A stretch of DNA of 64,000 nucleotides from Liriodendron chinense. Its lineage: Eukaryota; Streptophyta; Magnoliopsida; Magnoliales; Magnoliaceae. The notes under the pieces are model-generated. The model searched no databases, was not told the origin of the DNA, and worked only from the letters and a program-made list of their open reading frames with translations. The position numbers were made by a program, and so were the translations under genes. The DNA lies in the NCBI GenBank assembly GCA_003013855.2, contig PVNU02000924.1:372001-436000 (forward strand), in the 5' to 3' direction. Shown one piece after another: positions 22,470-32,987 of the stretch (its first letter is position 1; every line of letters begins with the position of its first letter).

Positions 22470-23981
22470 TCATGTATTGACGGAGTCGCTGAGTTGCCCA
22501 GACTAGGGCGAGGCAAGTCTTCTCTATCGGGGAATACCTGGTCTCGTAGTCGGTGAACTTTCGACTCAAATAGTATATTGCTTGTTCCTTCTTCCCGGTC
22601 TTGTCGTGCTGGCCGAGGACACAGCCAATGGCTTCTGCTGCTACCGAGATGTATAACAATAGGGGTCGTCCGGGAGTGGGCGGCACTAGGATTGGAGGAT
22701 TCATGAGATATCTCTTGATGCGATCGAAGGCGACTTGGCAATCATCATTCCATTCTTTTGGAATGTTTTTTCGGAGGAGCTTGAAAATGGGTTCACAAAT
22801 AGGTGTGAGCTGTGCGATGAAGCGACTGATGTATTAAATTCTGCCGAGGAAGCCACGAATTTCTTTCTCTGTTCTAGGAGGGGGCATCTCGATGATTGCT
22901 CTGGTTTTGGTCTCGTCGACCTTGATGCCATCCTCGCTCACCATAAAGCCGAGGAGCTTTCCTCCCATTACACCGAAGACGCATTTCTGAGGGTTGAGGC
23001 GGAGCTTGTACTTTTCTAATCTGTTGAATAACTTCTTCAGATCTTCAAAGTGTCCCTCAATTGTGCGAGACTTGACGATCATGTCGTCCACATATACTTC
23101 AAGCTCTTTGTTCATCATGTCGTGGAATAGTGTTGTCATTGCTCACTGATATGTTGCTCCTGCGTTCTTCAGACCGAACGGCATTACCCTGTAACAGAAG
23201 GTTCCCCAAGGAGTGATAAATGCTGTCTTTTCACGATCTTCGACGGCCATCTTGATCTGATTGTAACCTGAGAACCCGTCTATGAATGAGAAGATTTTGT
23301 ATCCAGCGGTGTTGTCTACCAGAGTGTCGATATGTGGCAAAGGGAAGTCATCTTTAGGACTGGCTTTGTTGAGATCTCGGAAGTCGATGCACATTCGAAC
23401 CTTGCCGTCCTTCTTTGGTACTGGCACGATGTTGGCGAGCCATTCTGGGTAGTTGGAGACCACCAAGAATCCCGCGTTGTACTGCTTGATGACTTCATCT
23501 CGGACTTTCAGAGCCCATTCTGGCTTCATTCTTCGAAGCTTCTGCTTCACTGGCTTCATATCTGCCTTGGTTGGCAGATGGTGTACAACGAGCTCTTCAT
23601 CGATCCCCGGCATGTCTTCATATGAGAACGCGAAGTTGGACAATCTTGGAGCTAGGAACTCTATCATTTTCTGTTTCATCTCAGGTGGCAACGATTTTCC
23701 AATGCGTACTTCCCTAGGGATCTCAGGCGTCCCCAAGTTTACTATCTCGAAATCATCGGCTACAACATTGGCTTTAGATTCGAACTTTTTGAGGAGATCC
23801 TCTAGTTCGGGAGCCGGATCATCATCTTCCTCATCCCGAGCTTCGTCCAGACCCATGAGCTCGAAGTCTAATTCGATGTCGAAATCATATGATTCGACTT
23901 CAAACTCACGTGATTCTTTAGACGAACTTGGCACACTATTGAATGCAGGAAAAGAAATGTTTTTTGGTTTTTGAGATTTTT
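22381..23981 (-). pseudogene. pol: pol: reverse transcriptase and degenerate first RNase H (Tat element 1)
   Basis: The frame is open from a splice-acceptor-like site at 23982-23983 (tttccatttcag on the minus strand), well upstream of the first usable start. RT motifs are present in order: IVPVPKKDGKVRMCIDFRDL, FIDGFSGYNQ, MPFGLKNAGATYQ, EVYVDDMIVKSR (about 23085) and GFLGRI. A TGA at 23143-23145 sits directly after GATYQ. A TAA follows GFLGRI at about 22834. The same protein then continues as PPILVPPTPGRPLLLYISVA and TRYSPIEKTCLALVWATQRL (first, connection-type RNase H), until the deletion near 22410. RT copies RNA into DNA in the virus-like particle. These stops abolish it here. The TGA fits a CGA to TGA transition. 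Confidence 0.9.
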
Positions 23982-24060
23982 CTGAAATGGAAATACTAGA
24001 TGTTTTTGGCTTTTGAAAGTTTTTTATTTTTTTGGATTTTCAAAATTCATGGGACTTTGA
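23982..24060 (-). other. Candidate intron or frame junction between protease and RT
   Basis: The protease frame stops after ARLFKVP at 24047. The next frame resumes right after a classic acceptor (ctagtatttccatttcag) at 23982 with KSQKPKNISFPAFNS. The A-rich gap of 70-80 nt has intron-like composition. Ogre elements are known to have a spliced intron at this position. I could not find a donor that restores frame exactly, so this may instead be a decayed junction. Confidence 0.4.
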
Positions 24061-26310
24061 ACAAGCGGGCATTGCAGACCATGATTGAGCCCAACTTGTT
24101 CCAAAGTTCTGGTCGTTGCTTAAACAGGCATTTTTTTTGGAAGCCAGAGCCCTCAGGTGGCTCTTTGGCTGATTCGAAAGTTAGGGGAACAGATGACCAT
24201 TCAGGACCCCACACTTCCTCCCCTGGAGAGGTGGGGGTTGATGCTTTGGGCGAAGAATCATGGTCTGGCCCAATGACCATGATTTCTCGCTGGTCGGGTT
24301 CGGGATCTGAGTCGTACTCGGTCCCTCCCGGATCACTTACCTCGCATTGCAGTTCGTCTGGTTCTACAGTGAGACACAAGTTTGGAATCTGGACATCAGA
24401 CCAATCTAGGGCTGGCCACTTCCCTTTCTTGGTCCAATGGATGGGCTGCTTCTGCCCCTGGCTGGTGATTGTTGATGTTGACTTTGCAGAGATGGGCAAA
24501 TCGTGCCCCTTGCTAATTGGTGCTGAGATGGGCGAGTTGTGCCCCTTGCTGATTGAAGTGGGCAGGTTGTGCCCCTGGTTGAGAGAAGTGGGCAGGTTGT
24601 GCCCCTGGTTGGGAGCAGGTATCAGGGTAACCTGGTCCTGAAGCTGCTGTATTTGACTTCCTTCTTCGTCTTCATCATTTCCTTCTTCTTCTGGAGGCTT
24701 AGATGGTTCGAGAATCTGATCCCATCGAATGAGGGGCCACGTGGCCCAAACTAGGCTCATCGGGATGCCTTTGTATAATGCAGTCGATTGATTCCCTCCT
24801 GGATCTTTGCAAGGTTCTCCTGGCTTGACGAATTGGATGGGTGAGCATCGAAATTTCTTCCTTCTTTTGTCCATGAAGGTTGTCTTGTATCCGAGTCCCC
24901 ATTTGCGTTGGTTATATACTAGCGATACCTTTCTGGACTTGAAGTGGTTCTTCATTCGGTACTTGAGGCTCAGACGCTCTGCTGGTGAAAAGACACGGTC
25001 CACCCTTATCGGTTCTAGATTAGCGATAGAGTTCACAGTCTCGAATTCGAAACTGTGAAACGGGATGTCTTCCTCAGAGTGTTGAATATCGATGACCGGG
25101 ATGTCTGGCTCAGTGGCAGCAGCATTGGAAGGTATGATGAACTCCTTCTCTGCATGGATAGAGATCACTTGATTTCTACAGATGTATTTCACCCGTTGAT
25201 GCAGGGTTGATGGCACAGCTCCAACCTTGTGCAGCCAAGGTCGTCCGAGAAACGTGTTGAAAGAGACTGATATATCCAAGATTTGGAATGTGATGGTAGA
25301 GATTTCTGGACCTATCTGTACCTCTATGTCGACCTCCCCTTCCACTGATCGGCGGGTGTTGTCGAATGCTCTAACGCATATGGTGCTGGGTCGAAATGAA
25401 GAAGGGCTGATTCCCAGACGTTCCGCGGTCTTGAGTGGGCAGACATTTAAGCTTGAGCCATTATTGATAAGGACCAGCGGAACACAGAGGTCTTTGTATC
25501 GTAAGGCTATGTTGAGGGATCGCCCATGATCGCGCCCTTCTGGTGGCAACTCATTATCTGTGAAGGTGATGGCGCGCGGAGCCAAGAGTTGTCCAATCAT
25601 CAAAGCTATCATTTCTGGTGCCGTATCAGAGGAGACGTGAGCATCGTTCAAGGTCTTGGCAAACATTTCTCGGTGTATGCGAGATGTACAGAGTAACTCC
25701 CATACTGAGATTTGTGCAGGGATTGACTTGAGCTGATTCGCCACATTGTATGCGGCTTCATTTTTGTTGCCGAGGCCTGAAAGGGCGCCTTTGGGATCTC
25801 CTCTGTTCTGATTATCTCTTCGGATGCAACGCCCATTGGGATTCATGTTCCCCACTTCCGCACATTCTGGATAGTGCCATGGAACCTCTTTGTAGTTTTC
25901 CTCCCTTTTGCCTTCTAGGACCACCGGTTCTTGCAACGGTGCTGGTGTGGGTACCAGATCTTCCTCGTATGGAGCTTTTGCCTTGAGAACTACATTGTTG
26001 CCTGTGCTGAAGAGGTAGTATCGAGGCTTGTCTTCATAGACCACATAAGGTCGCGGTCCTGGCTTGATTGTTCCTGGGACAGGAGGCTCCCATGGAATGA
26101 ATACTGGTCCTCTTGATATGGCAGGAGGTTTCTCTGTTCGTCCCAGCTGCCGTAGTGTGATTGACACGCCTCCGGAGTTTGCCCCTTGCAATACGACTGG
26201 CTCAATTGGAAGAGCTCCTTCCAAGACAACGGGCTCTTGTTGTTGATGAGTATAATCCTTCCATTGTGGATTGGATTGATCTTGAGTTGCCCCTTGCAAG
26301 ATGACAGGTA
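24047..26310 (-). pseudogene. pol: pol N-terminal part: retropepsin-like protease region (Tat element 1)
   Basis: A long frame encodes, in order, PVVLEGA-type repeats, a linker, a retropepsin domain and a long tail before RT. The protease centre reads VPLVLINNGSSLNVCPL at about 25470-25425, where relatives have D-N-G-S-S. The catalytic Asp codon (25463-25465) is AAT for Asn. The flap-side motif appears as FNTFLGRPWLHKVGAVPSTL, a normal length for the Tat lineage. The tail has four degenerate GHNLPTS / GHDLPIS repeats (about 24480-24600). The frame joins gag through a frameshift near 26310. The protease should cleave the Gag-Pol polyprotein, but the Asp-to-Asn change predicts loss of activity. 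Confidence 0.82.
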
Positions 26311-28749
26311 TGTGGGCTCGATGTATGATTGTGCTCCTTCTAGGACGACTGGTTCCCAACATGAGGGGCCGTAAGGTGCCCCTTGCACAACTGGCACATC
26401 GTATGGAAGTGCTCCTTCGAGTACTACTGGCTCGAGGACTGGAGGAGGAAAGGGACTTGCCCCTTGCATGATCAGAGGAGGACTTGTCGGCCCATAAGTG
26501 TAAGCATGAATGGACTGGATAGGGGAGAAGAAGCGATCGAGATGGTCTCCTTCTTCTATACTATTGACTGCAGGGCCACGAGACGAACTGGGGTCCGTCG
26601 GATGTTGAGGCAGAGGATTCTGAAGGATGTTGGTGGAAGCTGCTGGAGAAGTTCCAAGGACGGAGATGACGATCTTGCGGTCATCAATTAGGTCTTGTAT
26701 AGCATTCTTCAAAGTATAGCATCGATCAGTGGCGTGGCCACGCCCTTGATGGTCGGCACAATACTCATTTTCTCGGTAATTCGATGGCAGAGGATGAGGA
26801 GGAGGCCTAGGTGCCATTAGAGTAAGTAATTGCTTCTGCACCAGAGTAACCATGACTTGACTGAGTGGTTGAGAGAGGGGAGTAAATTTCCTGGACTCCC
26901 TGTAGTTTTGCCTATTTTGATATGAGTATTGACCGTTTCCTCTGAACTGCTGTTGTTGTCGAGGTGGTTGTGGTTGAGGATTCGGTTGTGGCTGATACCG
27001 CTGAGGCTGATGCTGAACTTGATTTTGCTGATACTGTTGACGTCCCTGTAGGGGAGCATGTTGATTTCCTTGAGCAGTGGTGTTGATGTTGTTTACCTCT
27101 GTTGGGCGGGGAGGAGAACCACTGCGGTTTCCATTCCCGTGCCCGATAGGTCTTCCTTCCACTCTGTTCCTCTTGACTGGAGTGGCTTGATGTGGCCATG
27201 GGGAGATTGTCCCAGCCCGGATTCCTGCTTCCACTTGCTCTCCAGCACGGATCAATTGTGAGAAATTCGCATATGGATGCGAGATGAGATATCCGGATAT
27301 GCCTGGATATGTTGAATGAACAATCATGGAGATTTGTTCTTCGTCGTCAATGGGTGTCCGCATTCTGGCTGCCATAGCTCGCCAACGTCCCACATAAGCT
27401 GATAGTGTCTCATCACTCTTTTGCCTGAGAGCCGCAAGGTCGGCTCTTCTGGGTGCCATGTTGAAATTGTACGCGAATCTATCGACGAAAGCCTGGGAAA
27501 GTTGTTCCCATGTCCTGATGCGGTGGCAGTCCAATGAAGTGTACCAATCTAGGGCATCGCCCTTCAGAGACTTTTGGAACAAACGTATGAGGGCCCCTTC
27601 ATTTCCTGAGATGGCACTCAATTCTCCACAGAAGGCCTTAAGATGTGCTGCAGGACAACCGCTGCCGTCGTATCTTTTGAATTTTGGAACCTCAAAGTTT
27701 TGAGGTACTTGAGCATCTGGGAAAGGACACAAGTCTCTGAACTTGGTCGAAGGTAGATCGATTCCTTGCTGTCGCTGAAGCTGATTTTGCAAGATCTGGA
27801 ACTGCTTCCGCAACTCGTCCAGTCCTGAGTGATCTGTTCGAGCGACTGGTGCCTCCTGGAGTAAGGCACGTTCTTCTTCGGCATAGTGGTCAATGTCTTC
27901 GACCCTATGGGCTTGCTGAAAAGCAACTGCGGGTTGCTGAAATTGGTTTGATGATTGAACTGGATTCTGATGAACTTGTGCTTGAAATGATTGTAACTGA
28001 ACTGGAGACTGTACTGAAGGTTGAACTGGAACTTGCTGGAAATTAACTGGATTTTGCTGAATTGAAGATTGCTGAAAATTGACTGGAATCCCATCAGCGG
28101 GGATGTGCTGGAATTGAAAAGTGCTCCTATTTGCAGGAGGCTGAGATGCTGGGAAGTGACCCCCTTGTTGGGTATTCACCACTGTCCGCTGATTGATGTG
28201 GGCTTGACACTGACCCCCGTTGTGGGCATTCGCCAGTGCTGTCCCTGTTGCTGGAAATTGAATTGAAATCCCATCGGCGGGGATGTGCTGAAATTGAAAA
28301 GGTGTCCCATCGGCGGGGGCATGCTGAGATCTACTGAGATTGTTGTTTGCAGGATTGACTGGAGGTTGACTGGATGTTCCTGCAACGGAAGTGCTCTAAG
28401 ATGGCCTTGTCGTCGCAGGAAGATATTGAGAAGGATGCCCCATAGCGAAGGGCTGAGATGGCTGTTGTCGGTAGTCTTGGGTAGACTCCGATGGTTGTGC
28501 TTGATTTGAACTGGAGGCCGAAAGGACCCGGCATGGCTGCTGAGATTGCTGAACTGGGCCAACCTGATTGTTGGCTGCTGCGGTGGCTTGTGATTGCATG
28601 AATTGCAAGAGCATTTCTTGCATTGCTCTCACTCCTTGCGCCAATTCTTGTATGATTGGCGTATTATTAATGGGCTGTTGCGCTGGAGGTTGCGCTTCGG
28701 TCATCTCAAGAGCAGGGAAGAGACGAGTTTCTTCTTCGTGGTCGGACAT
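26300..28749 (-). pseudogene. gag: gag (Tat element 1)
   Basis: Starts MSDHEEETRLFPALEMTEAQ at 28749. An in-frame TAG at 28396-28398 interrupts it, and the same frame then continues without a break. The N-terminal third is Gln/Pro-rich with IPADGIP / FQFQHIP repeats. The capsid-like retrotransposon gag domain is clear at about 27700-27250: VPKFKRYDGSGCPAAHLKAF, GDALDWYTSLD and FVDRFAYNFN. After a Q-rich stretch comes a variant zinc knuckle, ENEYCADHQGRGHATDRC (about 26765), with C-x2-H-x4-H-x4-C spacing, followed by LKNAIQDLID as in Tat/Ogre Gag. It then runs into PVVLEGA repeats until a frameshift near 26310. The protein would build the virus-like particle. One nonsense codon and the frameshift break it. 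Confidence 0.87.
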
Positions 28750-29009
28750 GGCTTGTTGACCCCGAGTGCGGATTATGCTGCGGAAGGAAAGTTGTCTCCG
28801 CGTACGTTGAGCCCGAGGAGGCGCAATGGTGAGGACTATACTCTACTCTTTTTGGGTTTTGGGATTTTTTTTTTTTTTAGGGATTTTCTATTTTTTTGTT
28901 TGTTTTGGGTAGAATGCTATGTAGATGAGATTGTATGAGGATTAGTGACTTTTAAGTACGGGAAGGATTCTGTTTTTCAAGTCGGTTCACAACTAGTGGG
29001 ACTAGCTTT
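28750..29009 (-). other. Leader between PBS and gag (Tat element 1)
   Basis: About 260 bases without a gene. This space is too short for the extra ORF1 found before gag in true Ogre elements. Confidence 0.6.
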
Positions 29010-29027
29010 TCCCCAGTGGAGTCGCCA
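29010..29027 (-). other. Primer-binding site of Tat element 1
   Basis: Three bases after the 5' LTR, the minus strand reads TGGCGACTCCACTGGGGA. This is not the initiator-Met PBS used by copia. It resembles the tRNA-Arg-type PBS I recall for Ogre elements. Confidence 0.6.
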
Positions 29028-29030
29028 TTC

Positions 29031-30539
29031 TGTGGACCCTCGCCGATTTCCGCGCTCCCACACGACGTCGTTCTCCCTTTCCTTTCGGAAGAAGAAGAAG
29101 AAGAGGTGTGTGCGTGCGAAATCGCCGTTTGTGCCACTGGCTTGCCTCGTTCTCGAGGGCTTCGTTTGGTTATCGTGTTAAGCTGGATGTGTTTAAATGA
29201 GTTTATATAAGACCAGAGTCGCCACTAGCCAGTTACTTCGAATCTATAGTCGGCTAGACCCCGTAGAAACGTTAGAGAAGGGAATCCGAAGATTCCTTCC
29301 TCTAAAATGACTCCTGTTGATCTGCGGCCAAAGATTCAAGGTAAGGGATCACGGTTACAGGGTGGGAAGAGGTTAAGCACCCCACACACTGCCCGTACTG
29401 AAGTACGGTCTCTACTTCACAGAATCGATCGGATACTTGAAAGTCTAGTTTAATCCTCGTATATTCTCATGGATGACATGATGCATGAATGCGGGTCTGA
29501 ACAGTAAGAGTTTCTGATGGGCAGGTTCCAACAACGGGCAAGCCCAGAGTGTATGCTCGAACTGACAGGTGCTTTATGCGAGATGATGCATGCTGTGTGC
29601 TTGAATATTCAAAGTGCTTATAGTGATATGTACGTGAATGTAGGTCTGAACAGTAAGAGTTTCTGATGGGCAGGTTCCAACAACGGGCAAGCCCAGAGCA
29701 TACGCTCGAACTGACAGGTGCTTAATATAAAGACATATGCAGTGTGCTTGAATAATCAAGGTGCTTGTAGTGAAGCAGGGGGGTTGAAAGAAAAGTAAAT
29801 GTTGCACTTATGCTAGATGCAAATGAGATGATGCTAGAAAAGAGTAGCTGGATGGACGGAAGTGTCGCAAGGGTTTGCTTCGAGTGGCTGGATTAAGACT
29901 TGGGTGACTTGGGAGGCTTGGACCAGTGGTCAGGCTGGGCAGGACCAGGGCTAGACTCTCCTCACTCGGGCTCTCCTTGGTGGAAAAATGGGCTAAGGGT
30001 GACTCAGACGGGCGAGCTCTTCTCCGGCTAGATGGTGTGTTGAAATGAGAAGGGGAGGGGGGTATTTATAGCAGCGAGGAGTGGCAGTTTGCGTAATTTT
30101 GTCCGGGCGGCCTGCTATGGGCCGCCAGTACGGCCGCTCCTCGGTTTCTAGCGAGTACGGTCGCTCCCTCGGGGCTGCTGTTGGACTCGCTGGTCGACTC
30201 AGTGAGTTGACTCAGCGGGTTGACTCGGTGGTTTGACTCGACGGGTTGACTCGACGGGTTGACTCGACGGGTTGACTCAGCGGGTTAACTCAGCGGGTTG
30301 ACTCAGCGGGTTGACTCAGTGAGTTTGACTTTTTTAGGATTTTTTGACTGGCCTTTTTTCTGGGGGTTTTTCAGGGTGATGTTTAGGACTGGGTTGACTG
30401 GGTTCAGGCTTGAACTGGGCTATGGAATGGGGCTGACAAGGGTGAGTTTGGCTGAGTTTGGACTTGGGATTTGGGGGTATGGTCCTCCATTCAACCAGCT
30501 ATCTCTACCAACAGTGTAGCCGAAGGTGGGGTGTCTACA
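29031..30539 (-). repeat. 5' LTR of Tat element 1, with internal duplication
   Basis: 1509 bp, 160 bp longer than the partner LTR. The block with 'cagtaagagtttctgatggg' and 'caggttccaacaacgggcaa' occurs twice here (about 29497 and 29651) but once in 6890-8238. Otherwise the two differ by scattered substitutions, mostly transitions, about 2 percent by eye. The 13-bp gactcagcgggtt array is at about 30192-30330. Confidence 0.93.
30063..30070 (-). promoter_or_regulatory. TATA box of the 5' LTR promoter (Tat element 1)
   Basis: The minus strand reads CTATAAATACC upstream of the gag-pol leader. This is the expected start point for the retrotransposon transcript. Confidence 0.6.
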
Positions 30540-30825
30540 CATCCAAAATCATGTGAAGACATGCCTAAAACATCTAAAATCACTTGGTGGGGCCCACCTG
30601 ATTTGGAATACGGTTGAAACTTGGTATGGCCCCTCATCCAAGTGGGACACACACAATGGATGGGCTGGATGTGTGATCCACATCTCGATGGGGCCAGTGA
30701 ACGATCATGAATGTTTTAATGGGTGGATAACCCTCTTAACTGTTGTATGTGGTGTGGCTAACATAAGTCATGGATTGACCTGTTTTTTAGGCTGTGGTCC
30801 ACTATGCGCTCGACCTCATGGGAAC
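30540..30825 (+). mobile_element. Fold-back family F, copy b, right half
   Basis: It resumes after the Tat insertion with CATCC and 'aaaatcatgtgaagacatgc'. It stays colinear with copy a (6412-6750) and ends at 'gctcgacctcatggga'. Confidence 0.8.
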
Positions 30826-31332
30826 TGTCGAGTTGTGTGGGCCCCACTATGATGTGTGATGGGCATCTACACCATCAGTCAAATGCATCAAATCGTGGTG
30901 GGCTGTGGGCCTAAAACTTAGGTCAATCCATGACTTGGGTGGGACACACCATAGATAATAGTTAAGAGTGGATATTCACCCATTGAAACATTTATGATCG
31001 TTTATAGGATCAACTAAAATGTGGTTGAGAAATCCAGCCCATCCATTGTGCTTGTCCCATTTAAAAAAGAGGTCACACCAAGTTTCAACTGCATCTAAAC
31101 CTCTGATGGGCCCCAACAAGTGCTTTTAGATATCGTAGGCATAATTTTATATTGTTTTAGATGGTATGGCCCACTTGAGTTCCAAATAAAGCTTATTTTT
31201 AGGATATCCCATAACCAATAGAGGACCCATCAAATGCATGGTGTGGATGTTTATACACATCACAGCGGGGGGGTCCACATAGCTCGACCTGATGGGAACT
31301 TCCCATGAGGTCGACCGCATAGTACCATTTCC

Positions 31333-31333
<1 letters not shown>
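30826..31333 (-). mobile_element. Fold-back family F, copy c (inverted)
   Basis: This copy reads in the opposite direction: 'gaaatccagcccatccattg', 'aggatatcccataaccaata', ending 'gaggtcgaccgcatagtacc' and atttccc. The end is the inverted complement of the left terminus at 6239. Confidence 0.65.

Positions 31334-31382
<49 letters not shown>
31334..31382. repeat. (AT)n(GT)n microsatellite between fold-back copies
   Basis: tatatatatatgtgtgt to 31382 is the mirror image of 6174-6238 relative to the enclosed elements. Confidence 0.9.
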
Positions 31383-31385
<3 letters not shown>

Positions 31386-31904
31386 AAAAGGTTTCCCATG
31401 AGGTCGAGCTGTGTGGGCCCCATTGTGATGTGTGATGGGCATCCACACCATGCATTTGGTGGGTCCCCTATTGGTTATGGGATATCCCCAAAATCAACTA
31501 TATTTAGAACTCAAGTGGGACATACCAATTGAAAGAGTGTAAAATCATACCTACAACATCTAAAAGCACTTGTTGGGGCCCACCTGAGTTTTGGATATGG
31601 TTGAAACTTAGCATGACCTCTTGTTTAAGTGGGACACGCACAATGGATGGGCTGGATTTCTCAACCACATCTTAGTTAATCCTATAATCAATCATAAAGG
31701 TTTCAATGGGTGGATATCCACTCTTAACTATTGTCTATGGTGTGGCCCACCCAAGTCATGGATTGGCCTGAGGTTTATGTCCATGGCCCACCACGAAATG
31801 GTGCATCTAATTGATGGTGTGGATGCCCATCACACATCATAGTGGGACCCACACAACTCAACCTCATGGGAACTTCCCATGAGGTGGAGCGCATAGTACC
31901 TTTT

Positions 31905-31906
<2 letters not shown>
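31383..31906 (+). mobile_element. Fold-back family F, copy d
   Basis: Runs from gggaaaaggtttcccatgag to gcatagtaccttttcc. It is colinear with copy a and has inverted ends. It is bordered on both sides by microsatellites. Confidence 0.65.

Positions 31907-31960
<54 letters not shown>
31907..31960. repeat. (AT)n microsatellite
   Basis: 54 bp of AT repeat directly after the copy d terminus. Confidence 0.9.
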
Positions 31961-31963
<3 letters not shown>

Positions 31964-32430
31964 ATGAGGCCCTTTTGATCCTAGCTATTTGTGGTGGAGA
32001 TCTCAGGTAATTCTGGATAATTCTATTGTAGGCTTGTTAACAAAGCTTCTAATCATGTCACTTTATTTTATTAATAATGTTCACGTTAATACTAGATTTA
32101 CATTCGAGTGGCTTTTCAAAAAGCTACCTCATTAATCCATATAATTATCGTTCCACTACTTTTCAGGGAGCTGAGGGTGACTTAGGTGGGCCCCACTGAA
32201 GTGTTCATGTAAAATCCCCCCACAACCAGGTTAGTCACCCCATGTTAAGCTAAGAGCCCAAAAAATCAGCTCCATCTGTTTCCATTAGTGTATCCAACAT
32301 AAATCACATATGGGTATATTTTTTGAAGCAAGCCTCTAAATATTGTTTGTGTGGAATCTAATTATTAAAGTGGATTTTGTATAATTGCAATGATAGGCCC
32401 TAAAAAATAAGAGTAGAGTTGGACACAAGT
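31961..32430. other. Spacer, nothing recognised
   Basis: AT-rich DNA. No frame or repeat with recognisable identity. Confidence 0.4.
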
Positions 32431-32439
32431 CGAGCAAGG

Positions 32440-32790
32440 ATTGAATACTATTGAGGATGAGTGTTGTTGAGTGCTTTGCAGTTGCTCGGATGCCGACTGT
32501 TGTAATTGTATTCCTACGTAATTAGAATCCTAGCCCTCTACAATTCTATCAATTACTATAAGAAGCCTTTCGTGCTATAGGTCAAGGTATGCAATACATC
32601 TCCATATTTAGCTATCACAGGCTTTCCTCTCCATCAATCACTAACTTAAGCATCAGAGGGCCATCAGCCGGCACCCCCGGCGACCATCCTAACTTTGGTG
32701 GTGTTTGCAGATAATCCAGCCCATTCATCCTTAATCACATATCAGGCGGCGGAGATTCAAATTAGTCCATGATCAACATCTATTGACGAT
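32440..32790 (+). repeat. Tat-type LTR remnant
   Basis: It has the order typical of Tat-lineage LTRs: TATA-like 'actataagaagcctttcg' (about 32555), then 'aacttaagcatcagagggcc', then 'ccggcacccccggcgaccat'. The same AACTTAAGC(G/A)TC.GAGGG phrase occurs, in the other orientation, in the LTR at 54412-55271. Boundaries and target duplication were not found, so it is a fragment or old solo LTR. The stretch to 32987 shows nothing further. Confidence 0.4.
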
Positions 32791-32987
32791 CTTTAGCGTT
32801 AACAAAGCTCAGTTGGCTTGCTCGACTTGGCTTAAACCAGCTCAACTGCACTCGGATTGAAAGTTGAGAGCTTCCAGCTATGACACTACAACATCACATG
32901 GTTCCCACCCAGCTTCCGGCTGTGGTAACTTCTTGCCAACGAGGTCTCAAGTAATTCACATCCACAACATCAAAGGCTAGTTTCCCT

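Larger units (their letters stand above)
6890..30539 (-). mobile_element. Tat/Ogre-like Ty3/gypsy LTR retrotransposon, 23.65 kb, nested insertion
   Basis: It is complete from LTR to LTR. It starts TG and ends CA, and is flanked by an exact 5-bp duplication CATCC (6885-6889 and 30540-30544). Coding order on the minus strand is gag, protease, RT, a degenerate RNase H, a second (archaeal-type) RNase H, integrase. The double RNase H is the signature of the Tat lineage. The primer-binding site and the very large size also fit Tat/Ogre elements. I see no separate ORF upstream of gag as in true Ogre, since only about 280 bp separate the LTR from gag. A roughly 12-kb region between integrase and the 3' LTR (8239-20519) holds two genes on the opposite strand and several tandem arrays. 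gag-pol is interrupted by several stops and frameshifts. Confidence 0.92.

Noticed and set aside
32440..32790. Assignment as a complete solo LTR
   Set aside because: Typical Tat-LTR phrases are present, but neither TG/CA ends nor a target duplication could be set, so only a remnant is claimed.
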